Source: Planctomonas deserti
GTDB taxonomy: Bacteria > Actinomycetota > Actinomycetes > Actinomycetales > Microbacteriaceae
DNA: 64,000 nucleotides
NCBI RefSeq assembly: GCF_003067705.1
Contig: NZ_QANL01000003.1
Span: forward strand, 496,001-560,000
Direction of reading: 5' to 3'
Both the position numbers and the translations under genes were made by a program. The notes beneath the pieces are model-generated. The model ran no database searches. It was not told where the DNA came from and saw only the letters and a program-made list of their open reading frames with translations. Positions 1-8,394 of this stretch are shown here, piece after piece. The stretch's first letter is position 1, and every line of letters starts with the position of its first letter.

Positions 1-1113
1 GGCAGCTCTCGGACCGCGTTCCTGAACGCGGTCTCGTCCAGCGACACCGACGTGCAGGCGACGGCCTCGTTCACCCGACCGACCAGCGGCAGCGCCTACG
101 TCGGGCTGATCGGACGCCGGGTCGGATCCGTCGACTACCGCACCCGCGCGGTCATCGGCTCCACCGGCACCGTCCAGCTGCAGGTGCAGAACACCGGCAC
201 GACACTGCAGTCCGCGACGATCCCCGGCCTGACCTACAACACCGGCGACAGCCTGGTGTTCCGCATGCAGGTCACCGGCACCTCGCCCACGACCCTGCGG
301 GCGAAGGTCTGGAAGGCAGGAACCACCGAGCCGGCCGCCTGGCAGATCACCAGGACCGACACCACCGCCGCACTGCAGGCCGCCGGATCCATCGGCGTCC
401 ACAGCTACTTCAGCAGCGGCGGAACCATCAGCCCCCTCATCGTCACCATCGACGACCTCACCGCAAAGCCCACGGGCAGCGTCGTGACGCCTCCTGCGGG
501 TTCGGTGTTCGCGGCGGATGCGTTCGGTCGCACGGCGTCGAACGGGCTCGGCAGCGCCGAGACCGGTGGTGCGTGGACGGTCTCGGGCACGGCGGCGAAC
601 TACTCCGTCACCAACGGGGCCGCTCGCCTCTCCACCGCACAGGGCAGCTCTCGGACCGCGTTCCTGAACGCGGTCTCGTCCAGCGACACCGACGTGCAGG
701 CGACGGCCTCGTTCACCCGACCGACCAGCGGCAGCGCCTACGTCGGGCTGATCGGACGCCGGGTCGGATCCGTCGACTACCGCACCCGCGCGGTCATCGG
801 CTCCACCGGCACCGTCCAGCTGCAGGTGCAGAACACCGGCACGACACTGCAGTCCGCGACGATCCCCGGCCTGACCTACAACACCGGCGACAGCCTGGTG
901 TTCCGCATGCAGGTCACCGGCACCTCGCCCACGACCCTGCGGGCGAAGGTCTGGAAGGCAGGAACCACCGAGCCGGCCGCCTGGCAGATCACCAGGACCG
1001 ACACCACCGCCGCACTGCAGGCCGCCGGATCCATCGGCGTCCACAGCTACTTCAGCAGCGGCGGAACCATCAGCCCCCTCATCGTCACCATCGACGACCT
1101 CACCGCAAAGCCC
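1..1113 (+). repeat. Perfect 642-bp tandem repeat inside the CDS
   Basis: Bases 1-471 match bases 643-1113 with no mismatch that I can find by reading. The period is 642 bp, which is 214 codons and keeps the frame. Identity at synonymous sites means a very recent duplication or continuing gene conversion. The first copy is cut by the window edge, so more copies may lie to the left. Confidence 0.9.
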
Positions 1114-1122
1114 GCCGCTTAG
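1..1122 (+). CDS. Secreted-type protein of tandem jelly-roll-like repeats (5' end outside window)
   Basis: The frame is open from the first base, so the N-terminus lies upstream of the window; 373 residues are visible. They form one and a half copies of a 214-residue unit that begins at an ADAFGRT motif, carries GGAWTVSG and an SPTTLRAKVWKAGTTEPAAW segment, and ends at TIDDLTAKP. A Thr/Pro-rich linker separates the copies. The unit looks like the beta-sandwich modules found at the C-terminus of actinobacterial secreted PKD or metallophosphoesterase proteins, and the metallophosphoesterase at 35954-37906 ends in a clear homologue. The catalytic or anchoring part is not visible. Role inferred: extracellular carbohydrate or surface binding. 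A strong hairpin terminator follows the stop. Confidence 0.8.
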   Translation, partial: GSSRTAFLNAVSSSDTDVQATASFTRPTSGSAYVGLIGRRVGSVDYRTRAVIGSTGTVQLQVQNTGTTLQSATIPGLTYNTGDSLVFRMQVTGTSPTTLRAKVWKAGTTEPAAWQITRTDTTAALQAAGSIGVHSYFSSGGTISPLIVTIDDLTAKPTGSVVTPPAGSVFAADAFGRTASNGLGSAETGGAWTVSGTAANYSVTNGAARLSTAQGSSRTAFLNAVSSSDTDVQATASFTRPTSGSAYVGLIGRRVGSVDYRTRAVIGSTGTVQLQVQNTGTTLQSATIPGLTYNTGDSLVFRMQVTGTSPTTLRAKVWKAGTTEPAAWQITRTDTTAALQAAGSIGVHSYFSSGGTISPLIVTIDDLTAKPAA

Positions 1123-1137
1123 GCGACTGGGCAGGGA

Positions 1138-1169
1138 ACGGGGGCACCGCGCGACCGGTGCCCCCGTTT
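1138..1169 (+). terminator. Intrinsic terminator after the repeat protein
   Basis: A 12-bp perfect stem (1138-1149 with 1156-1167) has a 6-base loop and is followed by TTTC, starting 16 bases after the stop codon. Confidence 0.7.
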
Positions 1170-1243
1170 CGCGCGTCCGAGGGCCCAACCCGGATGCGCG
1201 CGCGCCCCGGCGGCCGGTTCCGATCCATGAACATGAAAAACTC

Positions 1244-1297
1244 TCGACAAGTCGGTGGGAATACCGCTAGCGTTCGGCACGTCGGCACTGTGCCGAC
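1244..1297 (+). promoter_or_regulatory. Possible promoter with a downstream palindromic operator
   Basis: TCGACA (1244-1249) and TAGCGT (1268-1273) are separated by 18 bases, a weak housekeeping-type promoter. Directly downstream is the perfect inverted repeat GTCGGCAC-T-GTGCCGAC (1281-1297), placed where a repressor would block transcription of the gene at 1421. Confidence 0.3.
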
Positions 1298-1420
1298 ACC
1301 TGGCGAGATCTGTGCTCCTGCACTTTTCGTCGCGGTCGGTTCGCCGACGTCCACAGCCACGACCTTCTCTGCACGCACTGACCTCCTCCCGACATCGTCG
1401 TCATGGACAAAGGAGCAATA

Positions 1421-2641
1421 GTGAAACACCGGATCCTCACCGCGCTCGCCTGCGGAACCCTCCTCGCATCCGTCTCCGTCGCAGCGCCGGCCACGGCGCA
1501 CGGGGACTATGAACCCCGGCCCCCGAAGGCCGGCGAGCCCGAGACCATCGCGACCGGTCTGAACGGACCACTCAGCCTCGAGGTCGACGGGCGTCGCGTC
1601 TCGTTCGTCACCGAGAACTTCGCCGGCGAGCTGTCCCGGATCGGCCGCGACGGCAGCGTCACCACGAAGGTCAGCGCGCCGGGAGAAGAGATCTCCGCAG
1701 TGTCGTCGAGCCGCGGCACGGTCTACTACGCACAGCTCACGGGCGGTCCGGAGGGCTACACCGCCTCCGCGCTCATGGCGCTCGAGGGGGACGGCGAACC
1801 GCGCGAGGTCGCCGACATCTTCGCCTACGAGACGGAGTCGAACCCGGACCAGGTCAACACGTACGGGTTCGATGGGCTCACGGAGGAGTGCGTCGCCCAG
1901 GTGAGTGAGGTCAACCCGCAGTTCGCCGCCGTGGCCGAGCCGTACGAGGGCAGGATCGACTCGCACCCGTTCGCCACGCTGCCGACCCGCCGCGGCATCT
2001 TCGTCGCCGATGCGGGCGCCAACGCCATCCTCAGGGTGCAGCACGACGGCACCGTGTCGACGGTGGCGGTGCTTCCCGCGCTCGCGCCCGTCACGGTTAC
2101 GGCCGAGATCGCGACCTCTCAGGAGCTGCCCGACTGCGTCGTCGGCAGCACCTTCACGGCGGAGCCGGTGCCCACGGACGTCGAGTGGGGTCCGGACGGC
2201 TGGCTCTACGTCACCTCCCTCCCGGGCGGTCCGGAGGACGCCAGCCTCGGCGCCCGCGGCTCCGTGCTCAAGGTGAACCCCTGGAGCGGAGAGGTGGTCA
2301 CCGTTGCCACCGGCTTCGTGGGCGCGACGAACCTCGCCGTCTCCACCCGGACCGGCAACATCTACGTCGCCGAGCTGTTCGGGGGAGAGGGAGGCGCGGG
2401 GCAGGTGTCCGTGCTGACCCGCGGTTCGACCACCCCGACGCCGCTGATCGCGCTGCCGAGCCCCGCCGCCATCGAGCTGCGCAAGGGCAAGCTGTACGTC
2501 ACGACCAACGTGTTCGCCCCCGACGCCGGAGAGGTGGTCATCGTGCCCCTGAAGGAGAAGTACCGGGGAGGCGGTTACCACTCGTTCTCGGACGAGGACA
2601 GCGCCTCGGCTGAGACGGAGAGCGAGGCCGAGACCGAGTGA
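1421..2641 (+). CDS. ScyD/ScyE-family secreted beta-propeller-like protein
   Basis: 406 residues from a GTG preceded by AAAGGAG; an in-frame ATG at 1403 overlaps that ribosome site, so GTG is preferred. Residues 1-28 form a signal peptide ending in ATAHG. The mature part has repeated propeller-like strands, for example DVEWGPDGWLYVTSLPGG and TRTGNIYVAELFGG, and GSVLKVNPWSGEV, matching the widespread actinobacterial proteins annotated ScyD/ScyE after the cyanobacterial scytonemin cluster. No scytonemin genes are nearby, so the name gives family, not function. The last 30 residues are Ser/Glu-rich. It is a single-gene unit between two hairpin terminators and probably acts outside the membrane. 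Substrate unknown. Confidence 0.8.
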   Translation: MKHRILTALACGTLLASVSVAAPATAHGDYEPRPPKAGEPETIATGLNGPLSLEVDGRRVSFVTENFAGELSRIGRDGSVTTKVSAPGEEISAVSSSRGTVYYAQLTGGPEGYTASALMALEGDGEPREVADIFAYETESNPDQVNTYGFDGLTEECVAQVSEVNPQFAAVAEPYEGRIDSHPFATLPTRRGIFVADAGANAILRVQHDGTVSTVAVLPALAPVTVTAEIATSQELPDCVVGSTFTAEPVPTDVEWGPDGWLYVTSLPGGPEDASLGARGSVLKVNPWSGEVVTVATGFVGATNLAVSTRTGNIYVAELFGGEGGAGQVSVLTRGSTTPTPLIALPSPAAIELRKGKLYVTTNVFAPDAGEVVIVPLKEKYRGGGYHSFSDEDSASAETESEAETE

Positions 2642-2691
2642 CGTGGTCCCACCGCCGCGGCTGAGATTCGTCGCAGCGGCATCCTGACTGG

Positions 2692-2725
2692 GCGGCCGGT
2701 GCACCTCACGAAGTGCACCGGCCGC
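2692..2725 (+). terminator. Hairpin terminator after the ScyD/ScyE-like gene
   Basis: A 13-bp perfect stem (2692-2704 with 2713-2725) with an 8-base loop sits about 50 bases after the stop. There is only a weak T-rich tail. Confidence 0.6.
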
Positions 2726-2841
2726 TCCTCGTTCCCATGTCGCCGCCCCTATCCGCAGCCCACAGGACACGGGAAAGGACCCGCTGATGGTCGGCTCTCG
2801 GATATCTTTACGAGTGCACCGGATCCGAACGGGAGGCTGCG

Positions 2842-3324
2842 ATGATCTCCATCGCTCAGAAGTTACGTGCTGCCCGTGAGCGCAGCGGACTGACGCAGGA
2901 GGCGCTGGCCGCCGCGGCAGGCGGCGTCAACCAGGCGCAGATCAGCCTGTACGAGCGCGGCATCGTGCGCCCGAACGACGACGTGGCCGAGCGGATACTC
3001 CGCGCGGCCAAGCCGCGGCCGGGCGCCGTGCTGCACCAGAACACCGAGCGCATCGCCGCGATCGGCAGGCGGCACTCCGTCACGCGGGTGCTCGTCGCGG
3101 AGCCCGAGCCCGGCGGGGATCCCGTCCTCATCGTGTCCCTCGCCCCATCGGCCGCGCCCCATGACCTCAGCGGCTTCGCCGTCGAGGTGGAGGATCTGCT
3201 CGACGCGTCCGTCGAGGTGCTCCTCGACGACCCGGGCGATGCGCGGGTGCGGGATCTTGCTCAGCGCGGCACGCCCCTCCTGCCGAGCGCTGAGGCTGCG
3301 CACGCGTCCACGGACGCCGGATGA
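2842..3324 (+). CDS. XRE-type HTH regulator with a degenerate nucleotidyltransferase (MNT)-like domain
   Basis: 160 residues from an ATG preceded by GGGAGG. Residues 5-60 are a Cro/C1-type helix-turn-helix (LRAARERSGLTQEALA, then QAQISLYERG). Residues 78-150 follow the plan of minimal nucleotidyltransferases: a strand with GGDPVLIVSLAP where active enzymes have SDxDLLV, then a helix EVEDLLDASVEVLLDD and a final RDLAQRGTPLL. The GSxxxG loop and both metal-binding Asp are missing, so catalysis is unlikely. Its stop overlaps the ATG of the membrane protein at 3321 (ATGA), implying coupled translation and a shared task. It may sense a signal or bind a partner through the inactive domain. The HTH is certain; the MNT assignment is an inference. 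Confidence 0.8.
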   Translation: MISIAQKLRAARERSGLTQEALAAAAGGVNQAQISLYERGIVRPNDDVAERILRAAKPRPGAVLHQNTERIAAIGRRHSVTRVLVAEPEPGGDPVLIVSLAPSAAPHDLSGFAVEVEDLLDASVEVLLDDPGDARVRDLAQRGTPLLPSAEAAHASTDAG

Positions 3325-4151
3325 CCGCGCAGCCGGTCGCGATCCCGGAACGGGACCGGCGCCAGGCCCTGTCGTGGCGGTTGCTGCCCGGTGTGCTCCT
3401 GTCCGTGTCCGGTGTGCTGCTCTACGGCTTCGGCACGGACCTCGGCGGGTACGGCGCGCTGGCCGCGGCCCTGGTGACCGCCGCCGTGATCGACCGCCGG
3501 CTCTTCAAGGACCTCGTGCTGATCGCCGCCGGCATGATCATCATCAGCGCCGTGCCGCTCGACTCCGACATCAGCATCGGCCACATGGCGCAGATGGGGT
3601 CTGCCCTCGCGCTGGCCGTCCTCGTGCCGTATGCGGTCTCCCGCTGGGTCTATCACGATCACGCGGTGCGGTTCCCGGTGAACACGGGGCAGCGCTGGAG
3701 CCGGGCGGAGCGCCTGTACCTGGTGTTCATCGTCGCGCTCGGCTACGCGATCCTGCCGTTCTACATGATCAGCACCGGGGTGTACCAGAACTGGCCGAAC
3801 GTGTCGGAGCCGGACGCGATGATCCGCCTCTTCATCGGCGTCAACGCCGTCGGCATCTGGGACGAGCTCTTCTTCGTCTGCACGACGTTCACGCTGCTCA
3901 GGCGGCACTTCCCCGACTGGCTGGCGAACGTGCTGCAGGCCTTCGTGTTCTCGTCGTTCCTGTGGGAGCTCGGCTATCACGCCTGGGGGCCGCTGCTCAC
4001 GTATCCGTTCGCCCTGCTGCAGGGCTATACGTTCAAGCGCACGAAGTCGCTCACCTACGTCGTCAGCGTGCACCTGCTGTTCGATCTCGTGCTGTTCCTC
4101 GTGCTCGTCCACGCCCATAACCGGCAGTGGCTCGACTTCTTCGTCTACTGA
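3321..4151 (+). CDS. CPBP-like intramembrane protease family membrane protein
   Basis: 276 residues with about seven hydrophobic segments. The C-terminal half (residues 165-265) resembles the CPBP/Abi (Rce1-like) fold: WDELFF where the family has EExxxR, a helix with FLWELGYH, and HLLFD matching the third motif HxxxD/N. The first motif is altered (Asp-Glu, no Arg), so activity is uncertain. It is translationally coupled to the HTH gene upstream and the pair ends in a strong bidirectional terminator. Family members act in prenyl-protein processing, bacteriocin immunity or unknown roles. A role downstream of the regulator is inferred only from the operon. Confidence 0.7.
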   Translation: MTAQPVAIPERDRRQALSWRLLPGVLLSVSGVLLYGFGTDLGGYGALAAALVTAAVIDRRLFKDLVLIAAGMIIISAVPLDSDISIGHMAQMGSALALAVLVPYAVSRWVYHDHAVRFPVNTGQRWSRAERLYLVFIVALGYAILPFYMISTGVYQNWPNVSEPDAMIRLFIGVNAVGIWDELFFVCTTFTLLRRHFPDWLANVLQAFVFSSFLWELGYHAWGPLLTYPFALLQGYTFKRTKSLTYVVSVHLLFDLVLFLVLVHAHNRQWLDFFVY

Positions 4152-4193
4152 GTGCTCGCGCAGAGACTATTCGTGCGGCGAGCGCTTAACCGC

Positions 4194-4237
4194 CGAACGG
4201 CGGGTGACCGGGTTGGAACCCGGTCACCCGCCGTTCG
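4194..4237. terminator. Bidirectional terminator between the CPBP-like gene and cspA
   Basis: A perfect 20-bp stem (4195-4214 with 4217-4236), extended by a C-G pair, has a 2-base apex. It lies between two convergent genes and can serve both strands. Confidence 0.8.
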
Positions 4238-4278
4238 TGATTCCTCACATCAGTGAGGAATCGGCGAGTCCTGCGCGC

Positions 4279-4482
4279 TTAGAGCGGGCGGATGTTCTCG
4301 GCCTGGGGTCCCTTGGGGCCCTGGGCGATGTCGAACTCGACGCGCTGGTTCTCGTCGAGCGACTTGTAGCCGCTCGAGTTGATGGCCGAGTAGTGGGCGA
4401 ACACGTCAGCGCTGCCGTCCTCGGGGGCGATGAAGCCGAAGCCCTTTTCGGCGTTGAACCACTTGACGGTGCCTGTTGTCAT
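4279..4482 (-). CDS. cspA: Cold-shock protein (CspA family)
   Basis: 67 residues, the usual CspA length, from the ATG at 4482 with GGAGGAA 8 bases upstream; a longer open frame upstream of that is not needed. RNP1 (KGFGFIA) and RNP2 (VFAHYSAI) are intact, with TGTVKWFN at the N-terminus. The protein is a single-stranded RNA/DNA-binding OB fold that melts structured mRNA. About 140 bases of untranslated leader are predicted, as is common for cold-inducible csp genes. It is monocistronic, ending at the shared terminator. Confidence 0.95.
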   Translation of the reverse strand: MTTGTVKWFNAEKGFGFIAPEDGSADVFAHYSAINSSGYKSLDENQRVEFDIAQGPKGPQAENIRPL

Positions 4483-4637
4483 TTTTCTTTTTCCTCCAAG
4501 GAAGTTAGATCGGTCCCGTTTTCCCGGAGCCGCTCGTCGCGGTGCTCGTCGCCAGACCCCGACGGGGACTAGGCGCTCAGGCCATGGCCGCAAGCATTCA
4601 AGACGTGCGAGACACAACAACTACTTCGTTGAGGATA
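4483..4637 (-). promoter_or_regulatory. cspA leader and possible -10 box
   Basis: On the minus strand TATCCT (4632-4637) is the best -10 candidate, giving an untranslated leader of about 140 bases before the Shine-Dalgarno. No convincing -35 was found. Long structured leaders are typical of cold-shock genes; thermosensing here is inferred. Confidence 0.35.
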
Positions 4638-4800
4638 GCCCAGACAGGGGGCCGCGCGGTATGCACATTTTCTGGCGAGTCGCACACCGGCCTTCCGGAA
4701 GCTTCAACGGACTCCCGAATCCGGTGCTGTCCCGGTCCGCTGCGGCCCGCGCTAGTCCCCGGTGGGCGGCGATGACGGTGGGTGCGGCGACAATGGAACG

Positions 4801-6483
4801 GTGTACGCCGTGTTGTCCCGTGTCCCGGACGGGGCATGCCTCGATCTGCTCGGGGATGACGGCGCAGCCCTGTCGGACGCCCGGGTAGTGGCCCGCGCGG
4901 AGCTGCCGGCCGTCGTGCGGGACCTGGAGTCCCGAGAGCGCCCACGGTGGGTCTGGGACGACACGGCGGGGTGGTATCCGCCTCTGCTCGCCGCAGGGGT
5001 GCGGGTGGACCGGTGCCACGACCTCCGGCTCTGCCACGCGATCCTGCGCCAGTCGGAACTCACGGCAGAGTCACGGCTGGCGGCGGCACCGCGGGGTCCC
5101 TGGGACGACGCGGCGGAGCCGTCCGCCGCCGCCGCGGACGAGGGCCTCGCCCTGTTCGCGGCTCCGGACGCGCTCGGCTCCGAGGACCGGGCCCGACCGG
5201 AGGAGATGCGGGAGGAGCTCAGCGCCCAGCTGGCTGCCGTCGCCGGCACCGAGCAGCCCGGACGCATCCGGCTGCTTCTCGCGGCGGAGTCCGCCGGCGC
5301 CCTCATCGCCGCCGAGATGACGTACGACGGGCTGCCCTGGAGCGCCGAGGTGCACGACCGGGTGCTGACGGAACTCCTCGGCCCGCGGCCGCGGTTCGGC
5401 GAGCGTCCGCGCAAGCTCGAGCAGCTCGCGGAGTCCGTGCGCTCCGCGCTCGGCGCCCCGGAGCTGAATCCCGACTCGCCCGCCGACGTGCTGCGCGCGC
5501 TCCGCCGGGTCGGGCTCACTGTCACGTCGACCCGCAAATGGGAGCTGAAGGAGCTCCGGCACCCGGCCATCGAGCCGTTGCTTGAGTACAAGCGGCTGAG
5601 TCGGCTGCTCCAGGCCAACGGCTGGGCCTGGATGGACGCCTGGATCCACGACGGCCGATTCCGGCCGGACTACGTGCCCGGCGGGGTGGTGACCGGGCGG
5701 TGGGCGACGCGCGGCGGTGGCGCTCTGCAGCTGCCGCGCCAGGTGCGCGGCGCCGTCGTGCCCGACCCCGGATGGACGCTCGTGGTCGCCGACGCGGCCC
5801 AGCTGGAACCCCGGGTGCTCGCAGCGCTATCGGGCGACCTCGCCCTGGCGGAGGCGGGTCGCGGAACGGACATCTATCAGGGGCTGGTCGACCGCGGGGT
5901 CGTGGACAGCCGGGCGCACGCCAAGAGCGCGATGCTCGGCGCGATGTACGGCGCGACCCAGGGCGAGGCCGGACGGCTGATGCCGCGGCTCGCACGCGCG
6001 TATCCGCGGGCCATCGGCCTCGTCGAGGACGCGGCGCGGGCGGGGGAGCGCGGCCTTAAGGTCACCACGCGGCTCGGGCGCAGCTCGCCGCGGCCGGGCG
6101 AGGGGTGGCTGGCGACGCAGGGAAGGGCGGCGGCGGAGGACGCGGCACCGGCCGACGCGCAGCGCGCCCGCGGCGAGGCGCGGGAGTGGGGACGATTCAC
6201 CCGGAACTTCGTCGTGCAGGGCAGCGCCGCCGAGTGGGCGCTGTGCTGGATGGCCGGGTTACGCGGTCGGTTGGCGGCGATGGCCGACGGCGAGCGGCGA
6301 CCTCACCTCGTGTTCTTCCTGCATGACGAGGTCATCGTCCACGCGCCCGTCGACCAGGCGGAGCAGGTGCGGAGCGCGGTGCTCGATGCGGCGGCCGAGG
6401 CCGGCCGCCTGCTCTTCGGCGGCTTCCCGATCGAATTCGCCGTCACCACCGCGGTCGTGGACTCCTATGCAGATGCCAAGTGA
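4801..6483 (+). CDS. Bifunctional 3'-5' exonuclease/DNA polymerase (actinobacterial family A)
   Basis: 560 residues from GTG 4801; an in-frame GTG at 4762 would add 13 Gly-rich residues that do not look conserved. The C-terminal half carries family A polymerase motifs: motif A as VVADAAQLEPRVLAALSGD, motif B as AHAKSAMLGAMYGATQGE with the Lys and Tyr-Gly, and motif C as HDEVIV. The N-terminal part is the divergent exonuclease-like region of this actinobacterial family, which is much shorter than PolA and lacks the 5' nuclease. The likely role is accessory DNA repair synthesis, which is family knowledge. No ribosome site precedes 4801; GACAAT ends 6 bases before it, compatible with a leaderless start. 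Confidence 0.85.
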   Translation: MYAVLSRVPDGACLDLLGDDGAALSDARVVARAELPAVVRDLESRERPRWVWDDTAGWYPPLLAAGVRVDRCHDLRLCHAILRQSELTAESRLAAAPRGPWDDAAEPSAAAADEGLALFAAPDALGSEDRARPEEMREELSAQLAAVAGTEQPGRIRLLLAAESAGALIAAEMTYDGLPWSAEVHDRVLTELLGPRPRFGERPRKLEQLAESVRSALGAPELNPDSPADVLRALRRVGLTVTSTRKWELKELRHPAIEPLLEYKRLSRLLQANGWAWMDAWIHDGRFRPDYVPGGVVTGRWATRGGGALQLPRQVRGAVVPDPGWTLVVADAAQLEPRVLAALSGDLALAEAGRGTDIYQGLVDRGVVDSRAHAKSAMLGAMYGATQGEAGRLMPRLARAYPRAIGLVEDAARAGERGLKVTTRLGRSSPRPGEGWLATQGRAAAEDAAPADAQRARGEAREWGRFTRNFVVQGSAAEWALCWMAGLRGRLAAMADGERRPHLVFFLHDEVIVHAPVDQAEQVRSAVLDAAAEAGRLLFGGFPIEFAVTTAVVDSYADAK

Positions 6484-6495
6484 CCCGGCCACGTG

Positions 6496-6527
6496 CCCGC
6501 CGGCGAGGCCGCCTGACGGCCGGCGGG
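6496..6527 (+). terminator. Possible terminator after the polymerase gene
   Basis: A 9-bp GC stem (6496-6504 with 6519-6527) with a 14-base loop starts 13 bases after the stop. There is no T tract. Confidence 0.35.
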
Positions 6528-6594
6528 GCGGCATAAAGCCGAGGGGCCGGACGTTGGGGTGCACGGACGCGACACGAGGGCAGGAGCACATCCC

Positions 6595-7440
6595 ATGACC
6601 GGCACCGACACCGACACCGACACCGCGGCGCGCAGCCTCGCCGCCTACCGCGAGGCTCGCGAGCGCACGGTCCGTCAGCCGCAGGGCGTCCTCGCCCTCG
6701 TGAACACCCAGTGGATCACCGGGGAGTCGGGAGTCGGGCAGCCGATCTGGGGCGTCCCGGGTCTCTGGGCACCGCGCGAACAGGGCGAGTCGGGCCTTCT
6801 GCTCACCGCAGAACTCGCGGACGACATCCTCGTCGACGGGCGTCTCGCCCAGGGCGAGGTGGTCGTGCGCGGCCGGGACGACGAGAACCCGTCGGAGGTA
6901 CGGTTCAGCGACACCGTCACCGGCTTCGTCATCGCGGGGGAGGACGGCGGCTACGCCCTCCGGGTGTGGGACGCGGAGTCCGAGGCGATCCGCGACTTCG
7001 GCGGCATCGACGCCTTCCCGTACAACCCGGACTGGGTCGTACGGGCCACGTTCACGCCCCTCGACGAGGTGAGGGCGGTCGGCTTCGAGCACGTCAAGGA
7101 CGACGGCCGGACCCGCGAGCGCGTAATCCCGGCGGACATCAGCTTCGAGAAGGACGGCGTCTCATACACGCTCGCCGCCTACTGGGACGAGCAGAAGCTG
7201 CTGCTCGTGTTCGGCGATGCCACCAACGGCGACAGCACGTACGGCGTCGGCCGCTTCCTCAAGGTGCTGCCGAACGACGACGGCACGATCACCCTCGACT
7301 TCAACCGCGCGTACCTGCCGCCGTGTGCCTTCAGCTACCACTTCAACTGCCCGATCCCGCCGAAGCAGAACCGATTCGCGGTGCCGATCGAGGCGGGGGA
7401 GAAGAACGTGCTCGCCCGCTCCGGCGAGCTGCTTCACTAG
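6595..7440 (+). CDS. DUF1684 domain-containing protein
   Basis: 281 residues from ATG 6595 with GCAGGAG upstream. The DUF1684 signature is clear near the C-terminus: the segment from FNRAYLPPCAFSYHFNCP to PPKQNRFAVPIEAGEK. Starts at residue 1 with a Thr-Asp repeat (hexanucleotide repeats, in frame). No signal peptide or membrane segment, so cytoplasmic. The family is widespread in actinobacteria and Bacteroidota with no proven activity. The gene stands alone, converging on the PadR gene 45 bases away. Confidence 0.85.
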   Translation: MTGTDTDTDTAARSLAAYREARERTVRQPQGVLALVNTQWITGESGVGQPIWGVPGLWAPREQGESGLLLTAELADDILVDGRLAQGEVVVRGRDDENPSEVRFSDTVTGFVIAGEDGGYALRVWDAESEAIRDFGGIDAFPYNPDWVVRATFTPLDEVRAVGFEHVKDDGRTRERVIPADISFEKDGVSYTLAAYWDEQKLLLVFGDATNGDSTYGVGRFLKVLPNDDGTITLDFNRAYLPPCAFSYHFNCPIPPKQNRFAVPIEAGEKNVLARSGELLH

Positions 7441-7485
7441 ACCCGGAATCCGTCTGCCTCTGAGCTCAGAAACGGGCGGCGCGGG

Positions 7486-8154
7486 TCAGGAGGCGGCGGC
7501 GTCGCGGACAGGGCGGCCGCGGCGGGGCGGCGTGCTGAGGAGCGGCACGGCGGCGGCACCCGGGCCGCTGCGCTCCAGTCGCGCCGCAGCGCTGTCGAGC
7601 CAGCGCACCTCGGCCTTGGCGTGCTCCACGAGCGCGTCGGACACGAGCGCCGCCGCCAGATCCTCCGCCATGCCATCAGGGGCGACGGTTCCCGCACCGG
7701 CACCGACCGTGACGCGTCCGACCGGCGCGGTCGTGCTGCCCGCGGGGCCGGACGGAACGGCCCGCTCGGCGACGAGGGCCTCGAGCCGGGCGAGGGATGC
7801 CGCCCGCTGCTGAGCGATGAGCACGCGCACGTCTACGCCGGGCAGGGTGGCGGCGAGGGCCAGCTTGATCGCGAGCTCGTCCCGGGCCGCGGCCGAGCGG
7901 TCGACCGGCGTGGACAGCCACTCGCCGGCCTCGGCCCGGCCGTCGTCCGTGATGGCGTAGTAGACGTGGCCCTCGTCATCCGAATCACCCTTGACGACGA
8001 GGCCGTCCCGCTCGAGTCGATCCAGCGTGTTGTAGATCTGGCCGACATTGAGGGGCCAGGTGCCGCCCGTGCGCCGGTCGAACTCCGCACGCAGCTGATA
8101 GCCGTAGCAGGGACCCTGGTCGAGGATCGCGAGGAGGCTCTGGCGCACCGACAT
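7486..8154 (-). CDS. PadR-family transcriptional regulator
   Basis: 222 residues from ATG 8154 with AGGAAGGGGG upstream. Residues 1-75 are the PadR winged helix (LLAILDQGPCYGYQL, then GQIYNTLDRLERDGLV and a wing GHVYYAIT). The remainder forms the helical dimerisation domain, here interrupted by an Ala/Gly-rich insert. PadR proteins usually repress their own gene and an efflux operon in response to small ligands. No transporter is adjacent, so the regulon is unknown. The palindrome CTGTACAG (8189-8196), upstream of its start, is a candidate autoregulatory site. Confidence 0.9.
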   Translation of the reverse strand: MSVRQSLLAILDQGPCYGYQLRAEFDRRTGGTWPLNVGQIYNTLDRLERDGLVVKGDSDDEGHVYYAITDDGRAEAGEWLSTPVDRSAAARDELAIKLALAATLPGVDVRVLIAQQRAASLARLEALVAERAVPSGPAGSTTAPVGRVTVGAGAGTVAPDGMAEDLAAALVSDALVEHAKAEVRWLDSAAARLERSGPGAAAVPLLSTPPRRGRPVRDAAAS

Positions 8155-8259
8155 CGTGCACCCCCTTCCTGGACCACCGGGGTTTCCCCTGTACAGAGAT
8201 AGTGCGTCCGGTCGAGCGCTCCCCGGCGGAGGACACGCCGCCTCCCGCGCATCACACGT

Positions 8260-8288
8260 TTGTCATTCGCCCCTAGCCTGGGCATAAT
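8260..8288 (+). promoter_or_regulatory. Housekeeping promoter for the DUF3145 gene
   Basis: TTGTCA (8260-8265), a 17-base spacer and CATAAT (8283-8288) make the best sigma-70-type promoter read in the window. It implies a leader of about 100 bases before the ATG at 8395. Confidence 0.6.
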
Positions 8289-8394
8289 TCAATCAACGGC
8301 AGCAATGTCGGCATCACCACCGATGTACCGGGACCACCGGTTCATCCGTTCAGTAGGTCGTTGGGGAAGACGTACCTGATCGAACGGAGGAAGC

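Noticed and set aside
6600-6628. Phase-variable repeat at the DUF1684 N-terminus
   Set aside because: The repeat unit is 6 bases (Thr-Asp), so slippage would keep the frame and only alter a few residues.
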